The notes: generated by a model from the sequence alone, not told the origin. Shown: positions 1 through 8,656, counted from the first letter of the stretch. The stretch is DNA of 39,752 nt from Pseudomonadota bacterium (GCA_005777235.1 SXND01000269.1:1-39752); one strand, 5' to 3'. Made by a program: numbers and translations.

Positions 1-1132
1 ACAGCGGCACCGCGACGCTGGGGATGATGGTGGCCGCCACGGTACGTACAAAGAGAAACATCACCAGCACCACCAGAGCAATGGTGAGGAGCAGCTCAAA
101 CTGCACATCGGCAACCGAGGCTCGGATGGTCGTGGTGCGGTCGGTGAGGATGGCCACCTCAACCGCCGCCGGGAGGGCGGCTTGCAGCTTCGGTAGCAAC
201 TCTTTGATGCGATCCACCACCTTAATAATGTTGGCGCCGGGCTGGCGTTGCACGTTGACAATCACCGCCGGCACCGTGTTCATCCAGGCGGCCTGACGCA
301 CGTTCTCGGCACTATCAATCACCTCCGCCACATCCGCCAGGCGTACCGGCGTGCTGCCCGGATTGCTCGGGCCAGCGCTGCCACTTTGCGGCGCCAGGAA
401 CAGCGCCCGGTAGTCGGCGCTGGAAAGCAACTGATCGTTGGCGCCGATGGTATACGACTGCAAACGGCCATCAAAACTGCCCTTGGCTTGATTGACATTG
501 GCCTGGGCCACGGCCAGGCGCACGTCTTCCAGGGTCAGGCCATACGAGGCCAGCGCCGTCGGGTTGACCTGAATACGGATGGCTGGTTTCTGGCCACCGC
601 TGATGCTCACCAGGCCAACACCCGGCAATTGGGAGATTTTCTGCACCAGGCGCGTGTCGGCGAGGTCTTGCACTTTGGACAACGGCAGGGTCTTGGAGGT
701 CAGCGCCATAGTCAGGATGGGCGCATCCGCCGGATTGATCTTGCTGTACGCCGGTGGGTTGGGTAGGTCGCGCGGCAGGAAGTTGGTCGCCGAGTTAATC
801 GCCGCTTGCACGTCCTGCTGGGCGATGTCGATATTGAGATCAAGCACAAATTGCAGGGTAATGACCGAGCTGCCAAAGGAGCTGGTGGAGGTCATCTGCT
901 GCAAGCCCGGTACCTGCCCGAACTGGCGTTCGAGCGGCGCCGTGACCGAGGAGGCCATGACCTCAGGACTGGCACCGGGGTAGAACGTCACCACTTGCAT
1001 GGTCGGGTAATCGACCTGCGGCAGGGCCGAGACCGGGAGCTGGTAATAGGCCACCGCCCCGACGAGCATGATGGCGATCATGAACAGAGACGTGGCCACC
1101 GGGCGCAGGATAAACAGGCGCGAAAGATTCAT
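1..1132 (-). CDS. RND multidrug efflux permease, MdtB/MdtC-like, N-terminal part
   Basis: Inner-membrane resistance-nodulation-division pump that exports drugs using the proton gradient. The minus-strand frame opens at an ATG and runs open to the window edge, giving about 377 residues of a protein that normally has about 1040. The start [20 protein letters not shown] and the first membrane helix (about residues 10-30) are typical. They are followed by [14 protein letters not shown] and [17 protein letters not shown], the conserved beginning of the porter domain, and [15 protein letters not shown] leads into the second helix near the edge. The adaptor gene mdtA lies upstream on the same strand, about 1.26 kb away, because a TnpB element separates them; without it the two would form a tight operon. 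A weak ribosome site (CGAGG) precedes the ATG. The family is certain; substrate and exact subgroup (MdtB, MdtC or MuxB) cannot be decided. Confidence 0.93.
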   Translation of the reverse strand, partial: MNLSRLFILRPVATSLFMIAIMLVGAVAYYQLPVSALPQVDYPTMQVVTFYPGASPEVMASSVTAPLERQFGQVPGLQQMTSTSSFGSSVITLQFVLDLNIDIAQQDVQAAINSATNFLPRDLPNPPAYSKINPADAPILTMALTSKTLPLSKVQDLADTRLVQKISQLPGVGLVSISGGQKPAIRIQVNPTALASYGLTLEDVRLAVAQANVNQAKGSFDGRLQSYTIGANDQLLSSADYRALFLAPQSGSAGPSNPGSTPVRLADVAEVIDSAENVRQAAWMNTVPAVIVNVQRQPGANIIKVVDRIKELLPKLQAALPAAVEVAILTDRTTTIRASVADVQFELLLTIALVVLVMFLFVRTVAATIIPSVAVPL

Positions 1133-1242
1133 AGAGAGCCTCGTTGGAGACTGCCTGATTTATCTGGCAGAGGAAAACGAGGTTGGCCTGAAGGGCCAAC
1201 AGTTTCCTGACTCTTCTTAAGACATACGATAAACTTTGTCCT

Positions 1243-2343
1243 ATGAAGCTGACCATGCAACTCAAACTGGTGCCTACCGATCACCAACGCGCTGCCCTGC
1301 TCGAGACGATGCGCGCCTTCAATGCCGCTGCCTCGTATGCCGCGCAGGTAGGGTGTGCCGATCACGTCTTCAGTCAACAAGCGATCCATGTGCGCTGCTA
1401 TCGGGAGTTGCGCGACCGTTTTGGCCTGTCGTCCCAGATGGCGGTACGGGCGATTGGCAAAGCCGTTGAGACCTTCAGACGTGACAAGACCGTCTGCCCC
1501 GTCTTTCGACCTGACGGCGCCATGGTCTACGACGAACGGTTGCTTGGCTGGAAAGGCCCGGCTCATGTCAGTCTGTTGACGTTGCAAGGGCGTGAGATCG
1601 TCGCCATGGTCTATGGTGAGTATCAGGCCGGGTTCCTGCCACGGCTCAAAGGACAAGTCGATCTCGTCTATAAGTATAGCACCTTCTTCCTCTATGCCAC
1701 TATCGACATTCCTGAAGACGCGCCGATTGAGCCCACCCGCTTTCTTGGGGTTGATCTTGGCATCGTCAATATCGCGACGGATTCGGATGGCAACGCCTAT
1801 ACGGGCGAGAGGATTGAAAGAGTCCGTGTCCGTGCGGCGACGGCTCGACAGACCTACCAATCGACGCACACCAAGAGTGCCAAACGGCGCTTGAAAACGA
1901 TGGCGGGTCGGCAAGCCCGCTTCCAACGATGGGCCAATCACGGCCTGGCCAAACGCCTGGTTGCGTATGCCAAAGACACGAAAGCCGCGCTTGTGCTGGA
2001 AGATTTGACGCACATTCGCAGCCGGATCACGGTTCGCAAGTCGCAGCGCAGCAAGCAGCACAACTGGAGTTTTCGGCAATTGCGCGAGTTCCTCGTCTAT
2101 AAGGCCCAGCCGGCAGGGGTGCCACTGCTGTTCGTGGACCCCCGCAACACCAGCCGGATGTGTCACTGTTGTGGCTCTGTGGATAAGCAAAACCGTCGCA
2201 GCCAAGCTAACTTCTCCTGTCTGCGCTGTGGGCACACAGCCAACGCCGACATCAACGCCGCCAGGAATCTGGCGACTAGGGGCGGTGTAACGCGCCCTGA
2301 TTTAATCGCATCACCCGGAGGCCAACTGGCTTGTGGGTGGTAG
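1243..2343 (+). CDS. tnpB: TnpB, RNA-guided endonuclease of an IS605-type element (copy 1)
   Basis: TnpB proteins are ancestors of Cas12: they cut DNA next to a short target-adjacent motif, guided by an omega RNA made from the element's right end. The 366-residue protein has an N-terminal helical part, a RuvC-I motif GVDLG (D171), a RuvC-II motif LVLEDL (E253), a zinc ribbon with C307/C310 and C326/C329, and RuvC-III ADINAARN (D336). All three catalytic acids are present, so it may be active. The ATG was chosen because the second copy in this window has the same start context and length. It is the only gene of the element. The stop is TAG followed directly by TGA. Copy 2 (23701-24801) aligns over its full length without visible gaps but is clearly diverged, so this is not a recent duplication. 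Confidence 0.93.
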   Translation: MKLTMQLKLVPTDHQRAALLETMRAFNAAASYAAQVGCADHVFSQQAIHVRCYRELRDRFGLSSQMAVRAIGKAVETFRRDKTVCPVFRPDGAMVYDERLLGWKGPAHVSLLTLQGREIVAMVYGEYQAGFLPRLKGQVDLVYKYSTFFLYATIDIPEDAPIEPTRFLGVDLGIVNIATDSDGNAYTGERIERVRVRAATARQTYQSTHTKSAKRRLKTMAGRQARFQRWANHGLAKRLVAYAKDTKAALVLEDLTHIRSRITVRKSQRSKQHNWSFRQLREFLVYKAQPAGVPLLFVDPRNTSRMCHCCGSVDKQNRRSQANFSCLRCGHTANADINAARNLATRGGVTRPDLIASPGGQLACGW

Positions 2344-2391
2344 TGATAAGTTCCAAACAAAGCCGCCGTCCTTCAGGCGGCGGAATCGTTA
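2279..2391 (+). ncRNA. Candidate omega RNA (reRNA) scaffold of TnpB element 1
   Basis: In TnpB elements the guide RNA overlaps the 3' end of tnpB and ends at the element's right end, with about 16-20 guide bases read from the flank. Here a short stem GGGGCG/CGCCC (2279-2297) lies inside the end of tnpB and is kept in copy 2, and the terminal hairpin GCCGCC/GGCGGC follows. The guide would be read from the end of mdtA. The RNA is inferred from position and structure only. Confidence 0.5.
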
Positions 2392-3825
2392 CCCGCTGCC
2401 CTTGCCTTTGCCGCCCTCGGCCATGCGCGGGATGACTTTGGAGCCGTTCTGCAGGCGGTCCACCCCTTCGATCACCACCACGTCGCCGGGCGCCACGCCC
2501 TTCTCCACTGCCACGCGCTCGCCCTCAGACGGCCCAAGCTCCACGGGGCGCACCTCAATGGTGTCGTCCTGCACCACGTACACAAATGTGGACTGCGGAC
2601 TGCGCTGGATAGCCGCCGTGGGCACGGCCACGACCTCGCGCCGACTCTCCACCAGTAGGCGGATATTGACGAACTGATTCGGGAACAGGGCGGAGTCTTC
2701 GTTGGCGAACTTGGCCTTGCACTTAATCGTGCCAGTGCTTTGATCAATCTGATTGTCCACCGTGAGCAGCCTGCCCGTGCCCAGCTTGCGTTTGAAATCG
2801 CGGTTATACGCTTCAACGGCCAGGGATTGCCCGGTACGCAGCTTGCCCAACACCTGCTGCAGATCATCTTCGGGCAGGGTAAACAGCACGGCAATCGGCT
2901 GCAACTGCGCAATGGTCGCCAGGCCGTTGTTGGGATCATTGGCCCGTACCACGTTGCCCTGATCCACCAGGCGCAGCCCAATACGCCCGCTGACTGGCGC
3001 GGTGATACGACTGTAGGTCAACAGCAGCCTGGCATTATCAATTTGGGCCTGATTGCTTTTGAGCGTGCCCTCAAACTGGGTCACCGTGGCACTCTGGGTA
3101 TCGAGCTGCTGTTTGGAGACCGAATCTTGCGCCAGCAGGACTTTGTAGCGTTCGAGATCCATTTTGGCGTTGCGCCACATGGCTTCATCACGGGCCATCT
3201 GGCCCTCGGCCTGCGCCAGTTGCACTTGAAAGGGGCGGGGGTCAATTTCGGCGAGGAGGTCACCCTGCTGGACGATTTGGCCTTCCTCGAAGGTGATCTT
3301 GATGAGCTGCCCATCGACACGGGGGCGCACCATGGCCGTGTTAAAGGCCGCCACCGACCCCAGCCCGGTGAGGTACATATTGATAGTGCCCTTCTTGGCG
3401 GTGGTGACCACGACCGGCACCACTGGCGCACTGCGCTGGGCCGGTGCGCCGGCGGGTTTGCCGCCAGCGCCGGCGGCGTCTTTGCCTGGCCCCCCTGGCT
3501 TGCTGCCCTCCTGTGTCCCAGGCGTCGCGGTCGCGGCTGGCGTCGTCTCGGGCTTTTGGCCCGGTAGCAGGCGTTTCACCTGCCCGTAGGCCGTGAGGGC
3601 CAGCTGTGTACCCTGGGCTTTCCAGACCGCAAGCTGGGCGGTCTGCTGGGTGTACAGGAGCCAACCATAGACTCCGACGGCAGCGAGGAGGCCGCACAGG
3701 AATATCCAGGGCCAACGGCGTCTGGTCGGTTGCTGGGGAAGAAAATGGGCTACGGAGGCAGGGGACGTCTCCAGCCCATGGGCTGGGTTTGGGGAATATT
3801 CGACGGTTGGCTTGTCAAGATCCAT
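2389..3825 (-). CDS. RND efflux periplasmic adaptor (membrane fusion protein), MdtA-like
   Basis: Adaptor that links the inner-membrane RND pump to an outer-membrane channel. From the chosen ATG ([10 protein letters not shown]) the protein has 478 residues: a cytoplasmic head, one membrane anchor (about residues 38-58), a Pro/Ala/Gly-rich linker, then the lipoyl half-motif [19 protein letters not shown], an alpha-helical hairpin, the second lipoyl half ([16 protein letters not shown]), beta-barrel and membrane-proximal domains. An in-frame GTG 36 bases upstream (MCRAYSF...) is a possible alternative; neither start has a clear ribosome site. The C-terminal tail GGKGKGSG ends where TnpB element 1 begins, and the TAA stop may be supplied by that element, so a few native residues could be missing. 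It pairs with the permease at 1-1132. Confidence 0.92.
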   Translation of the reverse strand: MDLDKPTVEYSPNPAHGLETSPASVAHFLPQQPTRRRWPWIFLCGLLAAVGVYGWLLYTQQTAQLAVWKAQGTQLALTAYGQVKRLLPGQKPETTPAATATPGTQEGSKPGGPGKDAAGAGGKPAGAPAQRSAPVVPVVVTTAKKGTINMYLTGLGSVAAFNTAMVRPRVDGQLIKITFEEGQIVQQGDLLAEIDPRPFQVQLAQAEGQMARDEAMWRNAKMDLERYKVLLAQDSVSKQQLDTQSATVTQFEGTLKSNQAQIDNARLLLTYSRITAPVSGRIGLRLVDQGNVVRANDPNNGLATIAQLQPIAVLFTLPEDDLQQVLGKLRTGQSLAVEAYNRDFKRKLGTGRLLTVDNQIDQSTGTIKCKAKFANEDSALFPNQFVNIRLLVESRREVVAVPTAAIQRSPQSTFVYVVQDDTIEVRPVELGPSEGERVAVEKGVAPGDVVVIEGVDRLQNGSKVIPRMAEGGKGKGSG

Positions 3826-4026
3826 AGGCAAGCACCCAATAAAAGAGTACGCGCGACACACGGCGCCCGACGGCTAACGTCACGATAGAGGAGCAGGTTC
3901 GGTCTGTCAAGCAGGTCAACAAGCCCGTATTCTGCCCCCCAGCCTGGGCAGGGTACGGAGGGAGCACCGGCGCGGGAGCGCCATGGCTCTGGGCCGGTTG
4001 GTGCGGCCGTGCGTAGACCCATAAAT

Positions 4027-4872
4027 CTATAAAGAGCTTATCTTATTTGTGCCATCAGATGAGAGGATCAGGAAGCCAGTCGCACTGTTAAACTGGCAGG
4101 TCTGCAACGTGATCTCGGTACCGTTCTGCGGGCCTTCCACCACGGGATAGTCCGTGCTGGTGACCGTCACGATGCATGCCCCTGCGGCAAAGCGGTGATT
4201 GCCGCGTGCGGTGCGGGTTGCGCCATCGGTGTTGTTGGACGACAGGGTAAACGTCGTGGCGTTATTCGTAAAGCGTATGGACGTGGCCAGGTTCTTCAGG
4301 GCCGCATGAAACATCTCGCCCGTGCCAAACAGAAAAGTCCGATTATGCAGATCCGCGGCCGTGGCATTGACCACCTGGGCCAGGGCGGGTTGCGAAGTCG
4401 CCGTGATAGACCCATGGGTCACCGTAAGGGCACGGGTTGTGTCATCAAAGATGCAGGGATCCAAGGCGAGAACCTCGCCCGTTTGCGGCCCTGTGCCAGG
4501 AGCATAGGCTGCCTCAGGCGGCACGCGACTATTGGTGACCGTCAAGAGACAGGGACCGAAGCGCACGCTGCCATTTGCCATGCCGCCAGACGACGTGAGC
4601 GTGAAGGCGTTAGCCCTCTCGGTGAAGGCGAGCGTGGTCGCCACGTTGGTCAGGGCGGGGTGCAACACCGCCCCATTGGCAAACGTAAAGGCTTTATTGT
4701 TCACGTCGTCAGCCGTGGCCTGGCCATCCGTGGAGGTACAACCGCCCCACACGGAGGCACTGATGATGATACACAGCACGGCAAGGCGCGTCACAAGGCC
4801 TCCAAGCGGATGGCGCAGACGCGACCGGCTCTGGTCTCCTGGCTGTCGCATATGGGCGGGCTCCTTCTTCAT
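4027..4872 (-). CDS. Lipoprotein with two tandem copies of an approximately 100-residue domain
   Basis: I do not recognise a named family. The 281-residue protein begins with a basic region and a hydrophobic stretch ending in a lipobox (SVWGGC, Cys45), so it should be exported and lipid-anchored. The mature part holds two similar modules, one starting TADDVNNKAFTFANGAVLHP and the other TAADLHNRTFLFGTGEMFHA. Each continues with a (T/S)xxFTxxxxxFTL segment and a C-L/I-x-V-T-x-(T/S) strand, and ends near a D-P-C or T-C motif. Each module has two cysteines at equivalent places, which may form a disulfide. The strand pattern suggests a small beta domain. The ATG at the 5' end was kept; a second Met lies at residue 8. 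It stands alone between mdtA and a palindromic element, so context says little about function. Confidence 0.75.
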   Translation of the reverse strand: MKKEPAHMRQPGDQSRSRLRHPLGGLVTRLAVLCIIISASVWGGCTSTDGQATADDVNNKAFTFANGAVLHPALTNVATTLAFTERANAFTLTSSGGMANGSVRFGPCLLTVTNSRVPPEAAYAPGTGPQTGEVLALDPCIFDDTTRALTVTHGSITATSQPALAQVVNATAADLHNRTFLFGTGEMFHAALKNLATSIRFTNNATTFTLSSNNTDGATRTARGNHRFAAGACIVTVTSTDYPVVEGPQNGTEITLQTCQFNSATGFLILSSDGTNKISSL

Positions 4873-4924
4873 TCTGGAGAGTCATGTCATCAATCAAGCG
4901 TGCAGTGGACACCCCGTGCGCCTG

Positions 4925-5079
4925 CTAGATGTCTGTTTCATACCTACACTGCCAGTCCAACACCTTCGCGGGCATGGCCCGCTCCTACAAGAGCGCTGTG
5001 CCCGAGGGTTTCCTGGAGGAGTGGGCCAGGCCCGCGAGACACCCTTGACTGGCACAGGACTTACGCAATGGACATCTAG
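4925..5079. repeat. Palindromic mini-element, family 1, copy a (155 bp)
   Basis: The ends are perfect inverted repeats CTAGATGTC/GACATCTAG, followed inward by TGCCAGT/ACTGGCA. The middle contains a second inverted segment of GCGGGC...GGCCCGC type. It has no coding capacity. Two more full copies lie in this window (5831-5987, 8306-8448), with conserved ends and varying middles. Confidence 0.85.
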
Positions 5080-5177
5080 TGCAAGCTTTTGACTTCCCGC
5101 GCCGAGGAGCCTATCATCGCGCCACGTCATGTGGTTTCGCCACACAACATCCCTGCCTGGTGCGTGAAGGAGAACGC

Positions 5178-5825
5178 ATGTTCATCACTGGATCGAGTCT
5201 CTTGGGACTTGCCGCCAGCCTCTTGGTGTTCGCGATGGTCACACGCAACGGCTCTACCGATCCGGGGAGTCAGGCCACCTCTTTGCTGCAGACCGGGACG
5301 CCCCCAGAACGACGGCAAGCCGCCGACCTGCTGGCCCAGATCGGGGATCAGCGCGCCGTACCAGCCCTGGCGCAGGCCTTACGCGATGCGGATGCGCTGG
5401 TGCGGGAAGCCGCGGAACGGGCCTTGTGGAACGTCTGGCATCGTTCGGGCATACCCGACGTGGATGCACGGCTGTACGAGGGCATCATCGCCATGCAACG
5501 CAGGGCGTTTGAGCAGGCCACGGCGCTTTTCACCGCCGTGATCGAGATGGCTCCCAGTTTTGCCGAGGGTTATAATAAACGGGCGACCGCCTATTATATG
5601 ATGCAAGACTTTGAGCAGTCGCTGAGCGACTGTGACCGGACCATTGCCCTCAATCCGCTGCATTTTGGCGCTCTGAGCGGAGCGGGCCTGTGCCAGCTGG
5701 GCTTGCACAATCTCCCCAAGGCGCTAGAGTACTTTGAGCGGGCGCTGGCCGTCAATCCTCACATGCAGCAAATCCAGCGCTATGTGGAAGACATCAAGCA
5801 ATTTCTGCGCGATCAATCACTTTAA
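5178..5825 (+). CDS. Membrane-anchored HEAT-repeat plus TPR protein
   Basis: Probably a protein-interaction scaffold; no enzymatic motif is visible. The 215-residue product starts with a hydrophobic segment (about residues 4-20), either a signal anchor or an uncleaved signal peptide. A HEAT-like segment (ERRQAADLLAQIGDQRAVPA, then ALRDADALVREAAERALWNV) covers about residues 42-85, and three TPR-like helix pairs follow. The last two are clear: FAEGYNKRATAYYMMQDFEQ with DRTIALNP, and ALSGAGLCQLGLHNLPKALE with FERALAVNP. An AAGGAG ribosome site 6 bases before the ATG fixes this start rather than earlier in-frame codons. It lies between two copies of the family 1 palindromic element and shares no operon with a neighbour. 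Confidence 0.8.
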   Translation: MFITGSSLLGLAASLLVFAMVTRNGSTDPGSQATSLLQTGTPPERRQAADLLAQIGDQRAVPALAQALRDADALVREAAERALWNVWHRSGIPDVDARLYEGIIAMQRRAFEQATALFTAVIEMAPSFAEGYNKRATAYYMMQDFEQSLSDCDRTIALNPLHFGALSGAGLCQLGLHNLPKALEYFERALAVNPHMQQIQRYVEDIKQFLRDQSL

Positions 5826-5830
5826 CCACG

Positions 5831-5987
5831 CTAGATGTCCATGGCATACATACACTGCCAGTTGTACCCCTTCGCGGGCAAGGCCTGCTCCTACAGGGAT
5901 CCCTCCGTCGCACAGATCTGCTGTAGGAGCGGGCCTTGCCCGCGAGGCACCCCGACTGGCACAGGACTTACGCCATGGACATCTTAG
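5831..5987. repeat. Palindromic mini-element, family 1, copy b (157 bp)
   Basis: Terminal inverted repeat CTAGATGTCCATGGC/GCCATGGACATCTTAG, with one extra T on the right, then TGCCAGT/ACTGGCA. The inner arms GCGGGCAAGGCC and GGCCTTGCCCGC can pair, as can CTGCTCCTACAG and CTGTAGGAGCGGG, so the whole unit can fold as one long hairpin. It starts 5 bases after the TPR gene's stop and ends 18 bases before the methyltransferase start. Confidence 0.88.
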
Positions 5988-6005
5988 GAACGACCAGGGT
6001 TGCCC

Positions 6006-6782
6006 ATGATTACCCCAGGAGTGACTCCGCAGTGGCTGCACGGCATGTTTAGCCGCATCGCCCCACGTTACGACGCCACCAACACCATCATTAGCGCCGG
6101 CTTGGACCGCCGCTGGCGCCGGCACCTGGCGCACTGTGCCGCGCGCTATGCCCCCCAGGTCGTCCTGGATGTGGCCTGTGGCACGGGGGGTGTTCTGGCG
6201 CACTTGGCACGGAGCTGCGCCGCCACCACGCAACTGCTCGGGGTGGATTTTACGGAAGCCATGCTGCGCGTCGGGCGGCGGCGTCACGGCACCGTGGCGC
6301 ACCCGCACCGTCTGCACCTGTGCGTCGGGGATGCGCAGGCTCTGCCGGCTGCCGACCGCTGTATTGATGTGGTCACCATGATGTTTGGCGTGCGCAATTT
6401 TGACTGTCCTGCGGCGGGGCTGGCCGAATGCTACCGGGTGCTGCGCCCGGCAGGCCACCTCTGCCTGGTCGAATTCACCTGGCCCCGTGCGCCGCTGCTC
6501 CAGCGCCTCTACAGTGTGTACTGGCGCTATGTGCTGCCCTTCCTCGCCTGGCCCCTGTGCGGCGAGCGAGCCGCGTATACGTATCTACGGGACTCCGTGC
6601 TGGCCTTCCGGCCGCAGGCGGATCTCACGGCGCTGCTCCAGCGTAGCGGTTTTACTGCCATTACCACGACCACGCTCTCTGGTGGTATTACCACGCTCTA
6701 TGACGCCTACAAACCTGATACGCCCCTCCACGTCGTTGGGGCGACCGGCCGGGCCCCCCAACCAAAGGAGATCTCGTCATGA
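6006..6782 (+). CDS. UbiE/MenG-family SAM-dependent C-methyltransferase
   Basis: Members methylate the ring of ubiquinone or menaquinone precursors (the demethylmenaquinone / 2-polyprenyl-benzoquinol step); family relatives act on other lipids. The 258-residue length fits UbiE (about 250). The hallmark start MFSRIAPRYDATNTIISAGL and DRRWRRHLAH is followed by the SAM-binding motif LDVACGTGG, an acidic residue after strand 2 (GVDFTEAML), GDAQALP, and MMFGVRNF, the counterpart of the UbiE ...FGIRNV region. The ATG is preferred over a TTG two codons upstream. Its stop overlaps the next gene's ATG by four bases (ATGA), so the two are translationally coupled. Whether it is the true quinone enzyme or a specialised paralogue paired with the crotonase cannot be decided here. 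Confidence 0.85.
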   Translation: MITPGVTPQWLHGMFSRIAPRYDATNTIISAGLDRRWRRHLAHCAARYAPQVVLDVACGTGGVLAHLARSCAATTQLLGVDFTEAMLRVGRRRHGTVAHPHRLHLCVGDAQALPAADRCIDVVTMMFGVRNFDCPAAGLAECYRVLRPAGHLCLVEFTWPRAPLLQRLYSVYWRYVLPFLAWPLCGERAAYTYLRDSVLAFRPQADLTALLQRSGFTAITTTTLSGGITTLYDAYKPDTPLHVVGATGRAPQPKEISS

Positions 6783-7567
6783 CCAGCCCGTGGCAGATGA
6801 TTCGTCTCGACAAAGACGGCCCACTGGCCTTCGTCACCCTGACCAATCCCCCGCTGAACGTGTTGCATCCGCAGATGGCGACCGAACTGGACGCCTGCTT
6901 CAGCGCCTTAGCCACCGACCCAGAGGTGGTCGTGGCGCTCATCACCGGGCAGGGGGAGCGGGCCTTTTGCGCCGGGTTTGACATCAAAGAATTTCCCCCT
7001 CTCATGGTGCCGGGCGCGGCGGCACGCCTGGCGCGGCTCTTACACACCAGTTTGGGGAAAATTGCCCATCTGGGCAAGCCGACCATTGCGGCGGTGAACG
7101 GCCTGGCCCTGGGGGGGGGACTCGAACTCGCCATGGCCTGTGACCTGCGCATCGTGGCGGCCAACGCCCAACTCGGCCAGCCCGAAATTAAGCTCGGGCT
7201 CTTGCCGGGCGCTGGGGGCACGCAACGCTTGCCCCGCCTGGTGGGCGCTGGCATCGCTAAAGCCCTGATGTACCTGGGCGAGCCGATTGGCGCTGAGGAA
7301 GCGTATCGTATCGGCCTCGCCAACCACCTCGTCCCCACCGGCGAGGCCCTCACCGCGGCGACTGCCCTCGCCCGGCGCATCGCGGCGATGGGGGGGGTGG
7401 CACTGCGCTCGATCCAGGAGGCCGTCAATCGCGGCCTGGACACCACGCTCGATGCCGGGTTGCAGATTGAAGCGGATTTATTCGGGGCAGTGTTCCAGAC
7501 GGAGGATGTGCGCGAAGGGGTGGAGGCCTTTCTCCAGAAGCGCACGCCACATTTTCAGCATCGCTGA
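6779..7567 (+). CDS. Enoyl-CoA hydratase/isomerase (crotonase) family protein
   Basis: Crotonase-fold enzymes bind acyl-CoA thioesters and hydrate, isomerise or cleave them in the cytoplasm, usually in fatty-acid or amino-acid breakdown. The 262-residue protein has the CoA/oxyanion motif AFCAGFDIKEF, the second oxyanion loop NGLALGGGLELAMACD, and QPEIKLGLLPGAGGTQRLPR with the usual hydratase glutamates in GGGLELA and QPEIKLG. A good ribosome site (AAAGGAG) lies 9 bases upstream, inside the preceding methyltransferase gene, with which it overlaps by four bases. The full two-glutamate set favours a true hydratase over an isomerase. The pairing with a UbiE-like methyltransferase is uncommon and no pathway is evident. 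Confidence 0.9.
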   Translation: MTSPWQMIRLDKDGPLAFVTLTNPPLNVLHPQMATELDACFSALATDPEVVVALITGQGERAFCAGFDIKEFPPLMVPGAAARLARLLHTSLGKIAHLGKPTIAAVNGLALGGGLELAMACDLRIVAANAQLGQPEIKLGLLPGAGGTQRLPRLVGAGIAKALMYLGEPIGAEEAYRIGLANHLVPTGEALTAATALARRIAAMGGVALRSIQEAVNRGLDTTLDAGLQIEADLFGAVFQTEDVREGVEAFLQKRTPHFQHR

Positions 7568-7608
7568 GCGAGGGCGGTCTCCCGTGTGGACGCTGCGCGC
7601 CTATCCCG

Positions 7609-7636
7609 GTCGGGGCGACCGACCAGTCGCCCCGAC
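7609..7636. repeat. Short palindrome, GGGGCGAC family, copy 1
   Basis: An 11-bp perfect stem GTCGGGGCGAC/GTCGCCCCGAC with a 6-base loop, 42 bases after the crotonase stop. Similar hairpins recur at 18378, 26494 and 32862, always outside genes. It could end transcription of the methyltransferase-crotonase pair, but no T-run follows. Confidence 0.7.
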
Positions 7637-7660
7637 GACGCGGCTGGGCCTTCGCATAGC

Positions 7661-7792
7661 CTAGTGCCTTAACCGAGCTGTTGTGCCAGGTGCTGCCCCC
7701 TGGGAGCGCCGGGCTCCAGCCCGGCTCCGGCAGCCACGCTGGCGCGTGGCGCTCCCAGGAGACGTCTCACATGAACTCGGTTCAGGCACTAG
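7661..7792. repeat. Palindromic mini-element, family 2, copy a (132 bp)
   Basis: Ends CTAGTGCCTTAACCGAG and CTCGGTTCAGGCACTAG are inverted repeats with one mismatch. The interior is the module CCTGGGAGCGCC...GGCGCTCCCAGG, which is also found inside family 1 copy c and family 2 copy b. It is non-coding and lies between the convergent crotonase and Nudix genes. Confidence 0.85.
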
Positions 7793-7806
7793 GGGGATGA
7801 AGGTGC

Positions 7807-8229
7807 TTAAGCGGGCAGCAACGGCAGCTGTCCCTGACTCAGGAGGGTAATCAGTTCGGCATCGCCTGCGAGGAAATCCAGCGTTGGGAGGTCGGCAGGG
7901 ACGGCCCAGCGGATGTCCTCAAAGACGCGGTTGTGTAGCGTCCCATGGAACGTGACGACATGATAAAAGCGCAGCTCTACCGTGTGCTTCCCCGGATACT
8001 CATGCCGCGTGCGGTAGGCCTCCGGGCCGATCTGGGCCTCAATGCCCAGTTCTTCGTGCAGCTCACGGCGTAAGGCCTCTTCCCAGGACTCGGCGGCTTC
8101 GACCTTGCCGCCAGGGAACTCCCATTTGAGCGCAAAGGCACTGCCACGTCGCCGCTGACAGGCCAATAACTGGCCATCCTGTTGCAGTAAGCCAGCCACC
8201 ACAAGAATCGTCGGTGTGGGAGGTGCCAT
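7807..8229 (-). CDS. Nudix hydrolase, MutT-like
   Basis: MutT-type enzymes hydrolyse oxidised or non-canonical nucleoside triphosphates such as 8-oxo-dGTP to the monophosphate. The 140-residue protein matches the family size. It carries the complete Nudix box GGKVEAAESWEEALRRELHE followed by ELGI (consensus GX5EX7REUXEEXGU), preceded by RGSAFALKWEFPGGK, typical of MutT. The ATG with an upstream AAGGA was preferred over a TTG two codons earlier. It stands alone, flanked by a palindromic element on each side. MutT-like function is likely, but Nudix substrate range is hard to predict from sequence. Confidence 0.88.
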   Translation of the reverse strand: MAPPTPTILVVAGLLQQDGQLLACQRRRGSAFALKWEFPGGKVEAAESWEEALRRELHEELGIEAQIGPEAYRTRHEYPGKHTVELRFYHVVTFHGTLHNRVFEDIRWAVPADLPTLDFLAGDAELITLLSQGQLPLLPA

Positions 8230-8305
8230 CCTCAATTCCTTCTCTACCCGCTCTCATCAGTTGTTGCGTCCGCACGATACCAGGAACGAGGGGAGCACGC
8301 AACGC

Positions 8306-8448
8306 CTAGATGTCTGTTGCATACATACACTGCCAGTGCTTCAGGGTTTTTCCTGGGAGCGCCACGCGCCAGCGTGGCTGCCGGCGCCGGGCTGGAGCCC
8401 GGCGCTCCCAGGAGGGACTGGCGCAGGACTGACGCAATGGACATCTAG
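8306..8448. repeat. Palindromic mini-element, family 1, copy c (143 bp)
   Basis: It has the same ends as the other family 1 copies (CTAGATGTC/GACATCTAG; TGCCAGT/ACTGGC). The middle is not the GCGGGC arm but the TCCTGGGAGCGCC/GGCGCTCCCAGGA module of family 2. The swap shows either that the middle is itself a mobile or converted unit, or that the families recombine. Confidence 0.85.
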
Positions 8449-8523
8449 GCACGCTCTTGGGGGCGGGTACCGTGCCATTTGACAATGGCACGAGCATTTT
8501 CTATGCTAGGGTCATCTTCCCCC

Positions 8524-8551
8524 TCAAGTTTCTCCTGCCACACACCGACAA
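8524..8551 (+). promoter_or_regulatory. Sigma-28 (FliA)-type promoter of the chemosensory operon
   Basis: TCAAGTTT, a 12-base spacer, then ACCGACAA resembles the FliA consensus (TAAAGTTT or TCAAGTTT, 11-12 bases, GCCGATAA). The same arrangement with the same spacing stands before the second chemosensory locus (20392-20419). That conservation is the main reason to believe it. Transcription would start about 100 bases before the small leader gene. Confidence 0.65.
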
Positions 8552-8656
8552 AGATACCATGAATGGTTGCCTGAGGGGGACGCCACCGCTGATGACAGAC
8601 GACACGTCAGCAGTGACCCGGTCCTGAGACATGGTATATCCATAAGGAGGACACGT

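Larger units (their letters stand above)
1145..2391 (+). mobile_element. IS200/IS605-type element carrying only tnpB (element 1)
   Basis: A solo-tnpB (IS1341-like) unit with no tnpA, so it would need a transposase elsewhere to move. The left end holds two hairpins: CTGCC/GGCAG (1151-1170) and GTTGGCC-TGAAG-GGCCAAC (1182-1200). The right end has GCCGCC/GGCGGC (2362-2381). Ends are inferred from these subterminal palindromes and from comparison with element 2, and may be off by 10-20 bases. It sits between mdtA and mdtB, and its right end abuts or supplies the mdtA stop codon. Confidence 0.75.

Noticed and set aside
1129..2235. Long open frame antisense to tnpB copy 1 (and a similar one at 23575-24807 antisense to copy 2)
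   Set aside because: No domain, no ribosome site, and both exist only because of the codon use of the tnpB genes on the other strand.
4195..5079. 294-codon plus-strand frame over the lipoprotein gene
   Set aside because: Low-complexity, Arg-rich translation; the minus-strand frame has a signal peptide, lipobox and repeat structure.
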